Source of the DNA: Phosphitispora fastidiosa
GTDB lineage: Bacteria; Bacillota; Thermincolia; Thermincolales; UBA2595
Length of the DNA: 64,000 nt
Direction of reading: 5' to 3'
NCBI RefSeq assembly: GCF_019008365.1
Contig: NZ_JAHHUL010000006.1
Location: forward strand, 62,001-126,000
Position 1 is the first letter of the stretch; each line of letters begins with the position of its first letter. The position numbers were made by a program, and so were the translations under genes. The notes under the pieces are model-generated. The model was given only the letters and a program-made list of their open reading frames with translations. It was not told where the DNA came from and ran no database searches. Positions 1 to 9,269 of this stretch are shown in pieces.

Positions 1-1
1 T

Positions 2-2101
2 GTTGAGGAACGGTGTGTCAGCTGCGGCAACTGTGTGCGGGTATGTGCTCAGAAAGCAAAAAAAATCGATACTATAGATATTGATATGGTTAGGGTATTT
101 CTAAAAACCAAGAATACCGTTGCCATGCTGGCGCCTTCTTTTCCGGCAGCTTTTCCAGGTATTGAGGTTAAGGAATTGTTTTCGGCACTATACGGACTGG
201 GGTTCAGCTCAATAGTGGAAGTGACCCAGGGGATAGAGCTTACAGTTCCCAGATATCAACAGTACCTTAGCGAAAACTGGGGGACTGTTATTGCTTCATA
301 TTGTCCTGCTGTGGTAGGGCTTATCGAGAAGCATTACCCAAACCTTATCCCCATGCTGGCACCCATAGATTCAGCTGTAATGGCAACAGCCAAACTGGTA
401 AGATTGAAGCAGAAAAAGGTGCAAGTAGTCTTTATTGGACCTTGTGTGGCCAAAAAAGAGGAATCCCGGAGTGATGAAAGGAATCTGGTCAATGCAGTAC
501 TGACATTTCGTGAGTTGAAATGCCTTTTCCGTGAGCAGGGCATTGAATTGGAAGGGGAAAAAGGGTTCCTCCCAGAGTCCGGGGAGTTTCTGCCCAGCCT
601 GTTTCCTGTTTCCGGGGGACTCCTGAAAAACCTTGGCCTGAATAACGAGATTGTTCCTGAACTGTCTGTGGTGGAAGGAAAAGACGACTGTGTGGAGGTT
701 ATTCAAAACCTGAGTAACGGTAAAATAGCGCCCAGGTTTCTGGATATCCTTTATTGCAAGGGATGTGTCGATGGCCCTGAGATAGATACAGATGTGGACT
801 TCTTCACCCGCAAGGAACTGGTGCTGCGGCACGCCAAGGCTGCCTGTTCCTATTTCAAAAACGGTATGCCTGAACTGGAGTTAAGCCGAAAGTTTTCAGA
901 CCGCTCAGTTCCTTTGCAGTATCCCTCGGAAAATGAAATCCGGGAGATTCTTAAACATACATACAAGACTGCTCCCGAGGATGAACTGAACTGCGGGTCA
1001 TGTGGCTACAATACCTGTCGTGATAAGGCTGTGGCGGTTTACCAGGGGCTGGCGGAAATCGATATGTGTCTCCCGTACCTGCTAAATAAGTCACGCGGTG
1101 AAATTGAGTACTACAGGGACAGGCTCAATTTTCCCCAAGCAACCAGATATATACTTGATACCATTATCGGGGAAAGTCCGGTTATCAGCAGCTTGAAGCG
1201 ATTGATCGAAAAAGCGGCGGCAAGTGACTCAACTGTGCTGATACAGGGTGAAAGCGGTGTCGGGAAGGAGATAGTGGCACAGGCTATCCATAATATCAGT
1301 TCCCGCAGCAAAAGCCCCTTTGTTCCCATAAACTGTGCAGCCGTACCGGAATTGCTCTTAGAATCCGAGTTGTTCGGCTATGAAGAGGGGGCCTTTACCG
1401 GAGCCAGGAAGGGTGGCAAGCCCGGAAAGTTTGAGCTTGCTAATGGTGGGACCATACTTCTTGACGAGATAGGGGATCTTCCCCTCAGTATGCAGGCAAA
1501 GCTGCTGAGGGTGGTACAGGAAAGGGAGTTTGAGAGGGTAGGAGGGACCCGGGTAATTAAGTTTGATGTACGGGTTATCGCAGCTACCAATAGAGACCTG
1601 CGAAAACTTATCGCAGAAGGTAAATTCCGGATTGACCTGTTTTACAGGCTAAATGTGCTGCCACTTTATGTTTCGTCCCTAAGGGAAAGAAAACATGACA
1701 TTCCTCTTTTGATAGGTCATTTTATTGAGAAGATATCCAAAGAAAAAAACATCTCTCCCAAAATAATTTCTGAAGAGGCCATGGAACTGCTGTTGAAATA
1801 TAGCTGGCCGGGTAATGTCAGGGAATTGGAAAACATTACGGAACGTGCCCTTTTTCTTACAGAGGGAACCGTGGTTCGTCCCGAATCACTCCCGCCACAG
1901 ATACAAGTGCTGGGTAAGGACGGGACAACCAATGAATTCAGACCAATGAAGGATGCTGTAAAAGAAGTGGAACGTCGTTTAGTATTAGAGGCCCTGCACA
2001 GGACAAATAATAATAAAGTCCTGGCAGCAAGGCTGTTGGGCATTACCAGGGTAACCCTGTATCAGAAAATGAGGGAATATGATATTAGAATGGCTGAATA
2101 A
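2..2101 (+). CDS. Sigma-54-dependent activator with [FeFe]-hydrogenase-like sensor domain (5' end missing)
   Basis: The gene is already open at the first complete codon, so its true start lies upstream. The readable protein begins with a ferredoxin-type cluster (CVSCGNC then C). Next comes a domain like the catalytic part of iron-only hydrogenases, with Cys-containing motifs SYCPA, GPCVAKKEE and CKGC matching the positions that hold the H-cluster [4Fe-4S] unit. A small Fe-S domain (CGSCGYNTC) follows at about residues 335-360 of the readable part. The rest is a sigma-54 AAA+ module: Walker A GESGVGKE, GAFTGA loop, ILLDEIGD, and a Fis-type helix-turn-helix at the C-terminus. Known family role: opens sigma-54 promoters using ATP. 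Inferred role: senses H2 or redox state and controls the hydrogenase operon just downstream, which has a sigma-54 promoter. It could equally have distant targets. Confidence 0.9.
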   Translation, partial: VEERCVSCGNCVRVCAQKAKKIDTIDIDMVRVFLKTKNTVAMLAPSFPAAFPGIEVKELFSALYGLGFSSIVEVTQGIELTVPRYQQYLSENWGTVIASYCPAVVGLIEKHYPNLIPMLAPIDSAVMATAKLVRLKQKKVQVVFIGPCVAKKEESRSDERNLVNAVLTFRELKCLFREQGIELEGEKGFLPESGEFLPSLFPVSGGLLKNLGLNNEIVPELSVVEGKDDCVEVIQNLSNGKIAPRFLDILYCKGCVDGPEIDTDVDFFTRKELVLRHAKAACSYFKNGMPELELSRKFSDRSVPLQYPSENEIREILKHTYKTAPEDELNCGSCGYNTCRDKAVAVYQGLAEIDMCLPYLLNKSRGEIEYYRDRLNFPQATRYILDTIIGESPVISSLKRLIEKAAASDSTVLIQGESGVGKEIVAQAIHNISSRSKSPFVPINCAAVPELLLESELFGYEEGAFTGARKGGKPGKFELANGGTILLDEIGDLPLSMQAKLLRVVQEREFERVGGTRVIKFDVRVIAATNRDLRKLIAEGKFRIDLFYRLNVLPLYVSSLRERKHDIPLLIGHFIEKISKEKNISPKIISEEAMELLLKYSWPGNVRELENITERALFLTEGTVVRPESLPPQIQVLGKDGTTNEFRPMKDAVKEVERRLVLEALHRTNNNKVLAARLLGITRVTLYQKMREYDIRMAE

Positions 2102-2208
2102 GGTCACCAGGGGAGTGACGTTTAACGGGGATTTTTCTGAGTCCAAAAACTACGAGTGTAAGATATTGTTAACATGTAAAGAAACTATACAATGACAATT
2201 GAAGATGC

Positions 2209-2244
2209 CTGTACACTGGTGCGGGATGAAAAACGCATGTACAG
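2209..2244. promoter_or_regulatory. Inverted repeat, candidate upstream activator site
   Basis: CTGTACA (2209-2215) and TGTACAG (2238-2244) form a perfect 7-bp inverted repeat whose arms are 29 bp apart. It lies about 45-75 bp upstream of the -24/-12 promoter, a usual position for enhancer sites of sigma-54 activators. Binding by the preceding regulator is inference. Confidence 0.4.
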
Positions 2245-2255
2245 TAACTAAACAG

Positions 2256-2284
2256 AATGGGGTTGATTAACCCCATTTTTCTTT
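2256..2284 (+). terminator. Rho-independent terminator after the regulator gene
   Basis: AATGGGGTT (2256-2264) pairs perfectly with AACCCCATT (2269-2277) across a GATT loop and is followed by a T-rich stretch. It separates the regulator transcript from the hydrogenase operon and lies directly upstream of the sigma-54 promoter. Confidence 0.85.
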
Positions 2285-2300
2285 GGCATAAATCTTGCAT
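2284..2300 (+). promoter_or_regulatory. Sigma-54 (-24/-12) promoter of the hydrogenase operon
   Basis: TGGCAT, five bases, then TTGCAT. The invariant GG (2285-2286) and GC (2297-2298) are separated by exactly 10 bp, as the RpoN consensus TGGCAC-N5-TTGCW requires. The predicted transcript start is near 2310, about 44 bp before the small-subunit gene. Confidence 0.85.
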
Positions 2301-2353
2301 TACAACTATAGTAAATTTAGTTTTATAAATGCAAGGGGGTGTATTAGAAAGTT

Positions 2354-3451
2354 ATGTTTGAACTGGGCAAGGTTTTCCGGAAAGAGTTTACCAGGAGAGA
2401 TTTCCTCAAGTACAGTTCAAGTCTGGCAGTCTTTATGGGGCTATCCGAATTATACGTGCCCCAGATAGCAAATGCCCTGGAATCAGTGGTGTCCCGGAAG
2501 ACACCCGTGATCTGGCTGCATGGAGCTGAATGTACCGGCTGTACAGTATCTTTTGCTAATTCACATTATCCGTCTGTCGCCGAACTGGTGCTGGACACAT
2601 TGTCGGTTAAATACCATGAAACCCTGATGGCAGCCAGCGGACATGTGGCGGAAAAAGCCCTTGATGATGCCGTCAGGGATTTTAACGGCAAATATGTAAT
2701 GATTGTCGAGGGTGCGATTCCTACAAAGGACGGTGGTGTTTACTGCAAGATCGGAGGCAAACCCTTTGTGGATATTGTGCAAAAGGTGGCCAAGGGAGCT
2801 GCATACAATGTGGCTTTGGGCACCTGTGCTTCTTATGGGGGGATACCGGGTGCAGGACCAAATCCTACCGGCGCTAAAGGCTTAAAGGATGTTATTGGGG
2901 GTACGGTTGTGAATATTCCCGGGTGTCCGGCACACCCTGACTGGCTGGTGGGTACAATAGTGAACATTCTGCTGTTTGGCAAGGTTCCTGACCTTGACAG
3001 TAAAGGCAGGCCCAGGATGTTTTATGGTAAAGTCGTTCATGAGAACTGCCCGCGGCGCGGCGGATACGAGCAGGGCCAATTTATCAAGAATTTTGGGAGT
3101 GAACTTCCGGATATTGAAGGATGCCTGGGAGCCAAAGGCTGCCGTGGTCCGGTCACGTCAGCAGACTGTCCCCACCGGCTGTGGAATTCGGGTACCAATT
3201 TTTGTATAGCTGCTGGGGCGCCGTGTGCCGGCTGTGTGGAACCGGAATTTCCGCAAACACCGTTATATGAAGCGGTACCTGAGGTAGCCAAGACTATTAA
3301 GGCTCAGGAAAGTGATGACAAGCAGGCAGCTATCGGCACCTTCGGAGCCAGCCTCGGAGGGGCTGTTGTGGGAGCAGCGGCTGCAGCCGGGGGGATGTAT
3401 TTCGCCAAGGAAAAATCCAGGCAGCAGGCCGCTAAGGCAGAGGAGGTGTAA
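2354..3451 (+). CDS. [NiFe] hydrogenase small subunit, Tat-exported and membrane-anchored
   Basis: Electron-transfer subunit of a group 1 (respiratory uptake) hydrogenase; it carries three Fe-S clusters that take electrons from the Ni-Fe site. The N-terminus holds a twin-arginine signal (TRRDFLK, residues 13-19). The proximal-cluster motif follows (WLHGAECTGC, C60 and C63), with further Cys clusters toward the end (NCPRRG, CLGAKGCRG, CAGCVEP). A C-terminal hydrophobic segment (about residues 327-350) would anchor it to the outer face of the membrane. Length 365 is normal for the family. It is the first gene of the operon behind the sigma-54 promoter, and the large subunit follows after 3 bp. 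The Shine-Dalgarno site for the chosen ATG is weak (GGGGG about 15 bp upstream). Confidence 0.95.
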   Translation: MFELGKVFRKEFTRRDFLKYSSSLAVFMGLSELYVPQIANALESVVSRKTPVIWLHGAECTGCTVSFANSHYPSVAELVLDTLSVKYHETLMAASGHVAEKALDDAVRDFNGKYVMIVEGAIPTKDGGVYCKIGGKPFVDIVQKVAKGAAYNVALGTCASYGGIPGAGPNPTGAKGLKDVIGGTVVNIPGCPAHPDWLVGTIVNILLFGKVPDLDSKGRPRMFYGKVVHENCPRRGGYEQGQFIKNFGSELPDIEGCLGAKGCRGPVTSADCPHRLWNSGTNFCIAAGAPCAGCVEPEFPQTPLYEAVPEVAKTIKAQESDDKQAAIGTFGASLGGAVVGAAAAAGGMYFAKEKSRQQAAKAEEV

Positions 3452-3454
3452 CAA

Positions 3455-5002
3455 TTGGCACAGACTGTAGTCATAGACCCCATAACCAGGATAGAAGGTC
3501 ACCTTCGCATTGAGGTTGAGGTTGAGGGTGGCAAAGTAATCGATGCCAGGGCTGCAGGGACGTTGTGGCGCGGGTTTGAAGTGATTCTGCAGGGGAGAGA
3601 CCCCCGGGATGCCGGAGTGCTCACCCAACGTATCTGTGGAGTATGTCCGGCAGAACATGCCCACGCTTCAGTACAAAACCTGGATTCGGCTTTTGGGGCT
3701 GAAGTACCTGACAATGGCCGGATAATCCGCAACCTGGTTTCCGGAAGCAATTTTGTGGCCTCACATATCCTGCACTTTTATCATCTGGCAGCTCTTGATT
3801 ACCTGGATATTATGGCAGTTGCCGGGTATAAAGGGATGGATGCCAATCTTCTCAGGGTCAAGGAAAAAATAGTAGGTCTGGTGAAATCGGGGGATACTTC
3901 GCCGCTTACTCCCCGGTATGAGCCTGACCAGTTTTGTGTCAGTGACCCGGAAATAGTAACAACCGCAGTGCACCATTATATTCAGGCCCTGGAGATGAGG
4001 AGAAAGGCCCAGGAGATGCTGGCCATTTTCGGCGGCAAAATGCCTCACCATGCCACTTTTGTTGCCGGAGGGGTTACCATAGAACCTACTCCGGACAGGA
4101 TTGCCTCCTTCAGAAGCCGGCTCTTGGAACTTATTGATTTTGTTAATAATGTATATCTGAAGGATGTGCTTTTATTTGGCACAGGCCCCCTGAAACCCAT
4201 CCATGACGCCAAGATTGGATTTGGGTGCGGCAATTTTCTGGCCTATGGCAACTTTGACCTGGGCAAGTCAGGTGACTATACTAACCGTTTCTTAAAATCA
4301 GGTGCAATTTTCGGGGGTGACATTACAAAAGTTAATCCTCTGGACCCTGATAAGATTGCCGAATATGTCAGGTATTCCTGGTATTCTGATACGACAACCG
4401 GTAAACACCCCACAGAGGGGGAGACCAGCCCTGATCCGCATAAGGCAGGCGCTTATTCATGGCTTAAAGCCCCGAGATATGACGGTAATCCCATGGAAGT
4501 CGGCCCATTGGCCCGGATGCTGGTTACTCAGGACAAGGGTTTTATGGACCTGGTTACCAAAATCGGAGCCTGGCCTTCGGCTGTGGCCCGCCATGCGGCA
4601 CGCGCCTGGGAATGCAAGATGGTTGCTGAGGGTATGCTGAATTGGCTGGAGGAACTGAAGCCCGGCCAGCCTGTCTGTGATGAAAAGCCTGTTCCCCCGA
4701 GCGGTCGCGGGATGGGCCTGGTAGAGGCAGCCAGGGGCGCTCTGGGGCATTTTGTGGAAATAGAAAACGGTAAATCGAAAAATTACCAGTGTGTTGTTCC
4801 CACTACCTGGAACTGTTCACCAAGGGATGATAAAGGAATTCGGGGACCTGTCGAGGAGGCTTTGATAGGAGCGCCTGTTCCTGACCCTGATAATCCCATC
4901 AATGTTGTCCGGATAGTGAGATCATTTGACCCCTGCCTTGCCTGTGCTGTGCACCTGATAAGGGCCGATTCCAACGAAATCCGGGAATTCAGGGTTATAT
5001 GA
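3455..5002 (+). CDS. [NiFe] hydrogenase large subunit
   Basis: Catalytic subunit that splits or makes H2. The N-terminal nickel motif is RICGVC with C61, C64 and H68; the C-terminal motif is DPCLACAVH with C494, C497 and H500. The 15 residues after H500 would be removed by the maturation protease encoded next. The nickel ligands are all cysteine, with no selenocysteine. The start is TTG behind a strong GAGGAGG. It carries no signal peptide and would be carried out by the Tat signal of its partner, as known for this family. The last 4 bases overlap the protease gene (ATGA), so translation is probably coupled. Confidence 0.96.
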   Translation: MAQTVVIDPITRIEGHLRIEVEVEGGKVIDARAAGTLWRGFEVILQGRDPRDAGVLTQRICGVCPAEHAHASVQNLDSAFGAEVPDNGRIIRNLVSGSNFVASHILHFYHLAALDYLDIMAVAGYKGMDANLLRVKEKIVGLVKSGDTSPLTPRYEPDQFCVSDPEIVTTAVHHYIQALEMRRKAQEMLAIFGGKMPHHATFVAGGVTIEPTPDRIASFRSRLLELIDFVNNVYLKDVLLFGTGPLKPIHDAKIGFGCGNFLAYGNFDLGKSGDYTNRFLKSGAIFGGDITKVNPLDPDKIAEYVRYSWYSDTTTGKHPTEGETSPDPHKAGAYSWLKAPRYDGNPMEVGPLARMLVTQDKGFMDLVTKIGAWPSAVARHAARAWECKMVAEGMLNWLEELKPGQPVCDEKPVPPSGRGMGLVEAARGALGHFVEIENGKSKNYQCVVPTTWNCSPRDDKGIRGPVEEALIGAPVPDPDNPINVVRIVRSFDPCLACAVHLIRADSNEIREFRVI

Positions 5003-5460
5003 ACAGGGTCACGGTAATGGGTGTCGGTAATGACCTGCTCCGTGATGAAGGTATCGGTGTTCATGTTATCAAGGCTATGGAGGGGCAGCAGCTTCCGGAC
5101 GGTGTCAAGATCGTCAATGGGTGGGTGGCCGGTATTGACCTGCTTCAGGAAATCCAAAATACTGAGCGGCTGATTATTGTTGATGCTATTGATACTGGAG
5201 ACCGGCCGGGGACTATATACCGGTTCAGGGCAGATGAGGTTGATGTGATGATTAACCGGCACAAGACCTCTCTGCATCAGGTTGACCTTTTTGAAACCCT
5301 GAAACTGGCAAAATTCCTGGGGGGCTATCCGGAGACGGTTATTATCGGAATTCAGCCCCGGGATATTGTCTGGGGCACTGAACTGAGCCCGCTGCTTGCT
5401 TCTTTGATACCTCAGATAGTTGATGTGGTTAGAGACGAAATTCGGACCTTCAGAAGTTAA
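4999..5460 (+). CDS. Hydrogenase maturation protease (HybD/HyaD/HupD family)
   Basis: Nickel-checking endopeptidase that trims the C-terminal tail of the large subunit after the Ni-Fe site is loaded. The N-terminus GVGNDLLRDEGIGVHV is the family signature; its acidic residue (GND), DAIDTGDRPG and a later HQ (LHQVD) are where nickel ligands are expected. At 153 residues it is of normal size. It overlaps the large-subunit stop by 4 bp, and its substrate is that gene's product. Confidence 0.94.
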   Translation: MNRVTVMGVGNDLLRDEGIGVHVIKAMEGQQLPDGVKIVNGWVAGIDLLQEIQNTERLIIVDAIDTGDRPGTIYRFRADEVDVMINRHKTSLHQVDLFETLKLAKFLGGYPETVIIGIQPRDIVWGTELSPLLASLIPQIVDVVRDEIRTFRS

Positions 5461-5487
5461 GGACTGACTGTGAAGGGAGTGAAATTT

Positions 5488-6381
5488 ATGGGTATTAACC
5501 GGAGGACCTTTTTAAAGATATCCGGTTTGATTGCGGCCGGGTCTGTGGCCGGTGGTCTTATTCCGCTCGGTACAGGCCGCGCCGCCGGCAGTGAACTGAC
5601 CGGCATGGAAGGGCAGGGTATGCTTAATGATGTCTCTAAATGCATCGGCTGTCTAAGTTGTGCCATTGCCTGTAAAAAGGCCAACGAACTGCCTGATGTC
5701 CTGGAGTATTCCCCGGTTACTAATGGAGATAACTGGACTACGGTTAAGTTTTCCAAAGAAGGGGCCGGTGAAACCAGGGTTCCTGTAAACCTTAAGGTTC
5801 AATGTATGCACTGCGGCAACCCTAGCTGTGTTGCGGTATGCCCAACCGGAGCGGCTTTTAAACGTGATGACGGGATAGTGGTAATTGACCGGGAGACCTG
5901 TATCGGGTGCAAGTATTGTGTTATGAGCTGTCCCTTTGAGGTTCCCGGATTATCTGAGGAAACTGGAACAGTGCGTAAGTGTACCTTCTGTGAGGCAAGG
6001 GTGAAAGAGGGCCGGATAACAGCTTGTGCTGAAGCCTGCCCGGCGGGCGCTATCCAGTTTGGCAGCCTTGCTGAACTGCAGAAAAAGGCTGAAGGGAGAG
6101 TGGCTGACCTTAAGTCCAATGGTTTTCCCAATGCAGCCCTGTATGGCAATGCAGAACTGGGCGGGCTCAGAGTACTTTACCTGCTGCCTGATACACCGGA
6201 GGTCTGCGGTTTGCCGGACAACCCCCGGCAGGCTAATGGGGATTCAATCCTGAAATGGCTTACAGGACTTGCCATGGGAGGATTTCTGGTGGCTTCTCCC
6301 ATCAGGAAAATGTTCAGTGACAGCCCTATGGATGAACATGAAGAGTCCGGATCAAGAGAGGGGGAGAACGGGAATGCCTGA
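5488..6381 (+). CDS. HybA-like four-cluster ferredoxin subunit, Tat-exported
   Basis: Extracytoplasmic electron carrier linking the hydrogenase dimer to the membrane subunit. The chosen ATG follows GAAGGGAG by about 7 bp; an upstream in-frame GTG (5470) has no ribosome site. The N-terminus has a Tat motif (NRRTFLK) and a hydrophobic stretch. Four cysteine groups suit four [4Fe-4S] clusters: CIGCLSCAIAC, CMHCGNPSCVAVC, CIGCKYCVMSC and CTFC...CAEAC. A hydrophobic segment near the C-terminus may add an anchor. The best matches by architecture are HybA and DmsB/NrfC-type subunits. It overlaps the next gene by 8 bp. Confidence 0.93.
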   Translation: MGINRRTFLKISGLIAAGSVAGGLIPLGTGRAAGSELTGMEGQGMLNDVSKCIGCLSCAIACKKANELPDVLEYSPVTNGDNWTTVKFSKEGAGETRVPVNLKVQCMHCGNPSCVAVCPTGAAFKRDDGIVVIDRETCIGCKYCVMSCPFEVPGLSEETGTVRKCTFCEARVKEGRITACAEACPAGAIQFGSLAELQKKAEGRVADLKSNGFPNAALYGNAELGGLRVLYLLPDTPEVCGLPDNPRQANGDSILKWLTGLAMGGFLVASPIRKMFSDSPMDEHEESGSREGENGNA

Positions 6382-7291
6382 AGGAATTAACTGGGGACTT
6401 CCGGTGGCTGTTTACCTTTTTATCGGGGGGATGGCTGCGGCAGCCTATTATATCGGCGTTATTGCTGACATTGCCGGAAAGGGCAGGTATCGGGATATCG
6501 CCCGTCTGGGCTCATATTCCGTATTTATACCTATCTGTATCGGCCTTATTATGCTGTTTCTGGACCTTGGCAGGCCATTAAGGTTCTGGCACCTGATTTT
6601 CCAGGCCGGACCTCTCCATAGCGGACTGGTTTTCAAAGCAGGTTCAGCAATGTCTCTTGGGGTGTGGTTATTGGGCGCTTTTGTAATCATCTGTGGCGTC
6701 CTATACCCGTTGATGTGGCTGGCAGAAGAGAAAACGGGCCGGAGTCTGCCGCTGATATCCGGTCTTGCCGGGAAGGAAAAGCTGAGGCGCAGCATCGGCC
6801 TGCTGGGGATACCCTTGGCCGTTTTGGTAGCGGCCTATACCGGGGTGCTGCTGGCAGCCACATCAGTGCCGGTTTGGGCAGACACCCCTCTGCTGCCGGC
6901 GCTTTTTATGCTGTCAGCAACCTCTACCGGGATTGCTGCCATCATCCTTCTCATGGGACTGACAGGCAGTAATGACCATGGTATTATGACCCGCCTTGAA
7001 AAAGGGGACAGCCTTATTATCAAGATTGAGCTAACCTTTGTAGTTTTAATATTTTTGATATTACTGTTTCTTCCTGACACCTCGGGACTGGTAAGAAATG
7101 TGATGTTTGGCAGTTACGCAGTTTTCTTCTGGCTGGGTGTTATCGTAGTGGGACTGCTGCTGCCCCTCAGTATTCAGCGGTACAGCCTGCGCATGCCCAG
7201 CGCCAATACCAAGGGACTGGCTGTAATGTCAGCTATCCTGGTCTTGTGTGGCGGGTTTTTTCTCAGATATGTCATCCTGCTTGCAGTGTGA
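6374..7291 (+). CDS. NrfD/PsrC/HybB-type integral membrane subunit
   Basis: Quinone-interacting membrane subunit without heme; with the HybA-like ferredoxin it links the periplasmic-side hydrogenase to menaquinone. About 305 residues with some eight to nine hydrophobic segments, starting MPEGINWGLPVAVYLFIGG, the usual NrfD opening. The frame extends upstream, but the ATG at 6374 behind GGGAGAACGGGA is the sensible start and overlaps the ferredoxin stop. The order small-large-protease-HybA-HybB differs from E. coli hybOABCD but the parts are the same. A strong terminator ends the operon. Confidence 0.92.
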   Translation: MPEGINWGLPVAVYLFIGGMAAAAYYIGVIADIAGKGRYRDIARLGSYSVFIPICIGLIMLFLDLGRPLRFWHLIFQAGPLHSGLVFKAGSAMSLGVWLLGAFVIICGVLYPLMWLAEEKTGRSLPLISGLAGKEKLRRSIGLLGIPLAVLVAAYTGVLLAATSVPVWADTPLLPALFMLSATSTGIAAIILLMGLTGSNDHGIMTRLEKGDSLIIKIELTFVVLIFLILLFLPDTSGLVRNVMFGSYAVFFWLGVIVVGLLLPLSIQRYSLRMPSANTKGLAVMSAILVLCGGFFLRYVILLAV

Positions 7292-7300
7292 AAAACACTT

Positions 7301-7331
7301 AAGCCATTTGGACAGCCAAATGGCTTTTTTA
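7301..7331 (+). terminator. Terminator of the hydrogenase operon
   Basis: AAGCCATTTGG (7301-7311) pairs with CCAAATGGCTT (7316-7326), 11 bp with an ACAG loop, followed by six or more T. Confidence 0.93.
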
Positions 7332-7411
7332 ATTGGAGGCGGAACGTATTATCCCTTTACTCATAATATGTAATAGATATTTTAAAAATAAATTAGCAGG
7401 AGGCAGAGGAT

Positions 7412-7792
7412 ATGAGTTACGTTCCCATTGACCCCAATATTGTCCCGCTGCTGCAGGGATTTAGACCTTACCTTGGGGAAAAAGGGCAGGTTGTCACCGA
7501 TGGGCTGGTGAGCCTGTTCGACGTTATCACCAGCAATTCCGGACAGGAAGCGGTAAAAACTATGAGCAAGGCATTTACATCGTTTGGAGGTGAAGGAAAG
7601 ACAATTACTTTAAAAACAGCCACAGGTAACCTTACCCTATCACTCAACCTTGTTTTTGTACTATTCCTAATTTTAATCCTTCTCATCCTTTCGGGGAACC
7701 TTCTGGCTTTAAGCCACGAAGTTGATGATAATGCTGAGCGCCCTGAGGAGTATGTTGCTGATTCTGGGGATTCGGAAGGTACTCTGGTATAA
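7412..7792 (+). CDS. Small single-span membrane protein, unknown function
   Basis: A 126-residue protein with a strong ribosome site (GGAGG, 10 bp before ATG). Residues 1-75 look soluble (SYVPIDPNIVPLLQGFRPYL...), then one long hydrophobic segment (about 80-105, LSLNLVFVLFLILILLILSG) and an acidic tail. I do not recognise the family. It lies between the hydrogenase terminator and a MurF-like gene, so it is probably its own transcription unit. Confidence 0.7.
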   Translation: MSYVPIDPNIVPLLQGFRPYLGEKGQVVTDGLVSLFDVITSNSGQEAVKTMSKAFTSFGGEGKTITLKTATGNLTLSLNLVFVLFLILILLILSGNLLALSHEVDDNAERPEEYVADSGDSEGTLV

Positions 7793-7870
7793 AATTGTCC
7801 GCCATCAAAGTAAAAATACTCATCACTTTACCATGGGTATCCAGTTTTTGCATCAGAAAGGGTGATAATT

Positions 7871-9265
7871 TTGCGAACAATACCCGCTCTCAAATTATGT
7901 GAAATAATGGAGGGCAGCCTGGTCAGGGGTGATGCCAACCTGCCTTTGAGGGGAATCATGTCCAGGTGCTTGTCAGCAAGGCCAGGCTTAATCTATTTTG
8001 ATATCGCAGGTGGTAAGCCAGGCAATGAGAATATACTTGAAGCTATTAGCAGGGGAGCTTCAGGTATCGTGGTTTCCAGACATAAAAAGACTCTGCCTTT
8101 TGAAGACCCGGATATTCTGGTCATAGCTGTGCCAAAAGTTGGGGAAGCCTTTTGGAAGGCCGTAAAGTACTATCGTGACCTGCACGATATTCCCATTGTC
8201 GGGGTGACCGGAACATCGGGAAAGACCACCACCAAGGAAATGTTAGCATCAATATTCCGGCTTAGGTGGAAGACCCTGAAAACGATAGGTAATCTGAACC
8301 TGCCCCATTATGTCCCGTCTCATATTATGCGCCTTAATTATGGTTATGAGGCTGCTGTTTTTGAAATCGGGATGAACAGGCCTGGGCATATTAGCAAACA
8401 GTCACGGGTTATTCGGCCTCGGGTTGGCATTATTACTCATATAGGTGAAGGGCACGTTGAGCACTTGGGCAGTTTTGAGAACGTCATCAAGGAGAAAGCG
8501 GGGATAATCGAGGGAATACCGGATGACGGATTCCTGTTGTTAAATGCCGATGACCCCAATACAGAGAAAATAGACTATTCGGGATTTAAGGGCAAGGTTC
8601 TTTATTATGGGCTGAAAAACAAGGCCCATTTTAATGCGGGTAACATAACTTTTGACAAGAGGGGAACATCTTTTAAGGCAGTAATAGATGGACAGGAACA
8701 CGAGTTTTTTATTCCGACTTTTGGGGAGCATAATGTAAGCAATGCCCTAGCGGCAATAGTAGCTGCCCGTCTTCTTGATCTCGATGTTAATATGATTAGA
8801 AAAGGCCTTGCCAAGTACAGGAAACCGGCTATGAGACTCCAACTGCTAAGGGGTATCAGGAATAGTACTCTGATAAACGATACGTATAATGCCAATCCCG
8901 GTTCAATGATGGCAGGTTTGGAGGTCTTGTCGGCGCTGTCCCGGGGGGAAACAGGCATTGCCGTACTTGGCAATATGCTGGAACAGGGAGAAAATGCCGT
9001 GGAAAATCACCGCAAAGTTGGGAAAAGGGCAGCGGAATTAAAGATAGACTGGCTTATTACGGTAGGCAGGCTGGCGAAACAGATCGCCACAGGGGCAGCT
9101 TTAAACTCTGACCGGATGAGGATATGGTCATTCCTGCTAAAAAAACAGGCAGTGCAATTCCTTAGGGAAACTATTCCGGAAAGCAGCGTGGTTCTGGTAA
9201 AGGGCTCCCGGGGGTCTTATATGGAAACAGTTATCAGAGGATTGAGGAGAGAGAGGAGTCAATAA
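7871..9265 (+). CDS. murF: MurF-like Mur ligase (UDP-MurNAc-tripeptide:D-Ala-D-Ala ligase family)
   Basis: ATP-dependent ligase of the Mur family; MurF adds D-Ala-D-Ala to the peptidoglycan precursor in the cytoplasm. It has the P-loop GVTGTSGKTTTKEML, the FEIGMNRPGHI segment, LNADDPNT, and the C-terminal-domain motif AVLGNMLEQG, where classical MurF has GDMLELG. About 464 residues, normal for MurF. I chose the TTG at 7871, 9 bp after AGAAAGG; a GTG at 7862 has its ribosome site touching it. It stands alone rather than in a division/cell-wall cluster, so it could be a second copy or a ligase for another substrate. Confidence 0.82.
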   Translation: MRTIPALKLCEIMEGSLVRGDANLPLRGIMSRCLSARPGLIYFDIAGGKPGNENILEAISRGASGIVVSRHKKTLPFEDPDILVIAVPKVGEAFWKAVKYYRDLHDIPIVGVTGTSGKTTTKEMLASIFRLRWKTLKTIGNLNLPHYVPSHIMRLNYGYEAAVFEIGMNRPGHISKQSRVIRPRVGIITHIGEGHVEHLGSFENVIKEKAGIIEGIPDDGFLLLNADDPNTEKIDYSGFKGKVLYYGLKNKAHFNAGNITFDKRGTSFKAVIDGQEHEFFIPTFGEHNVSNALAAIVAARLLDLDVNMIRKGLAKYRKPAMRLQLLRGIRNSTLINDTYNANPGSMMAGLEVLSALSRGETGIAVLGNMLEQGENAVENHRKVGKRAAELKIDWLITVGRLAKQIATGAALNSDRMRIWSFLLKKQAVQFLRETIPESSVVLVKGSRGSYMETVIRGLRRERSQ

Positions 9266-9269
9266 GAAG

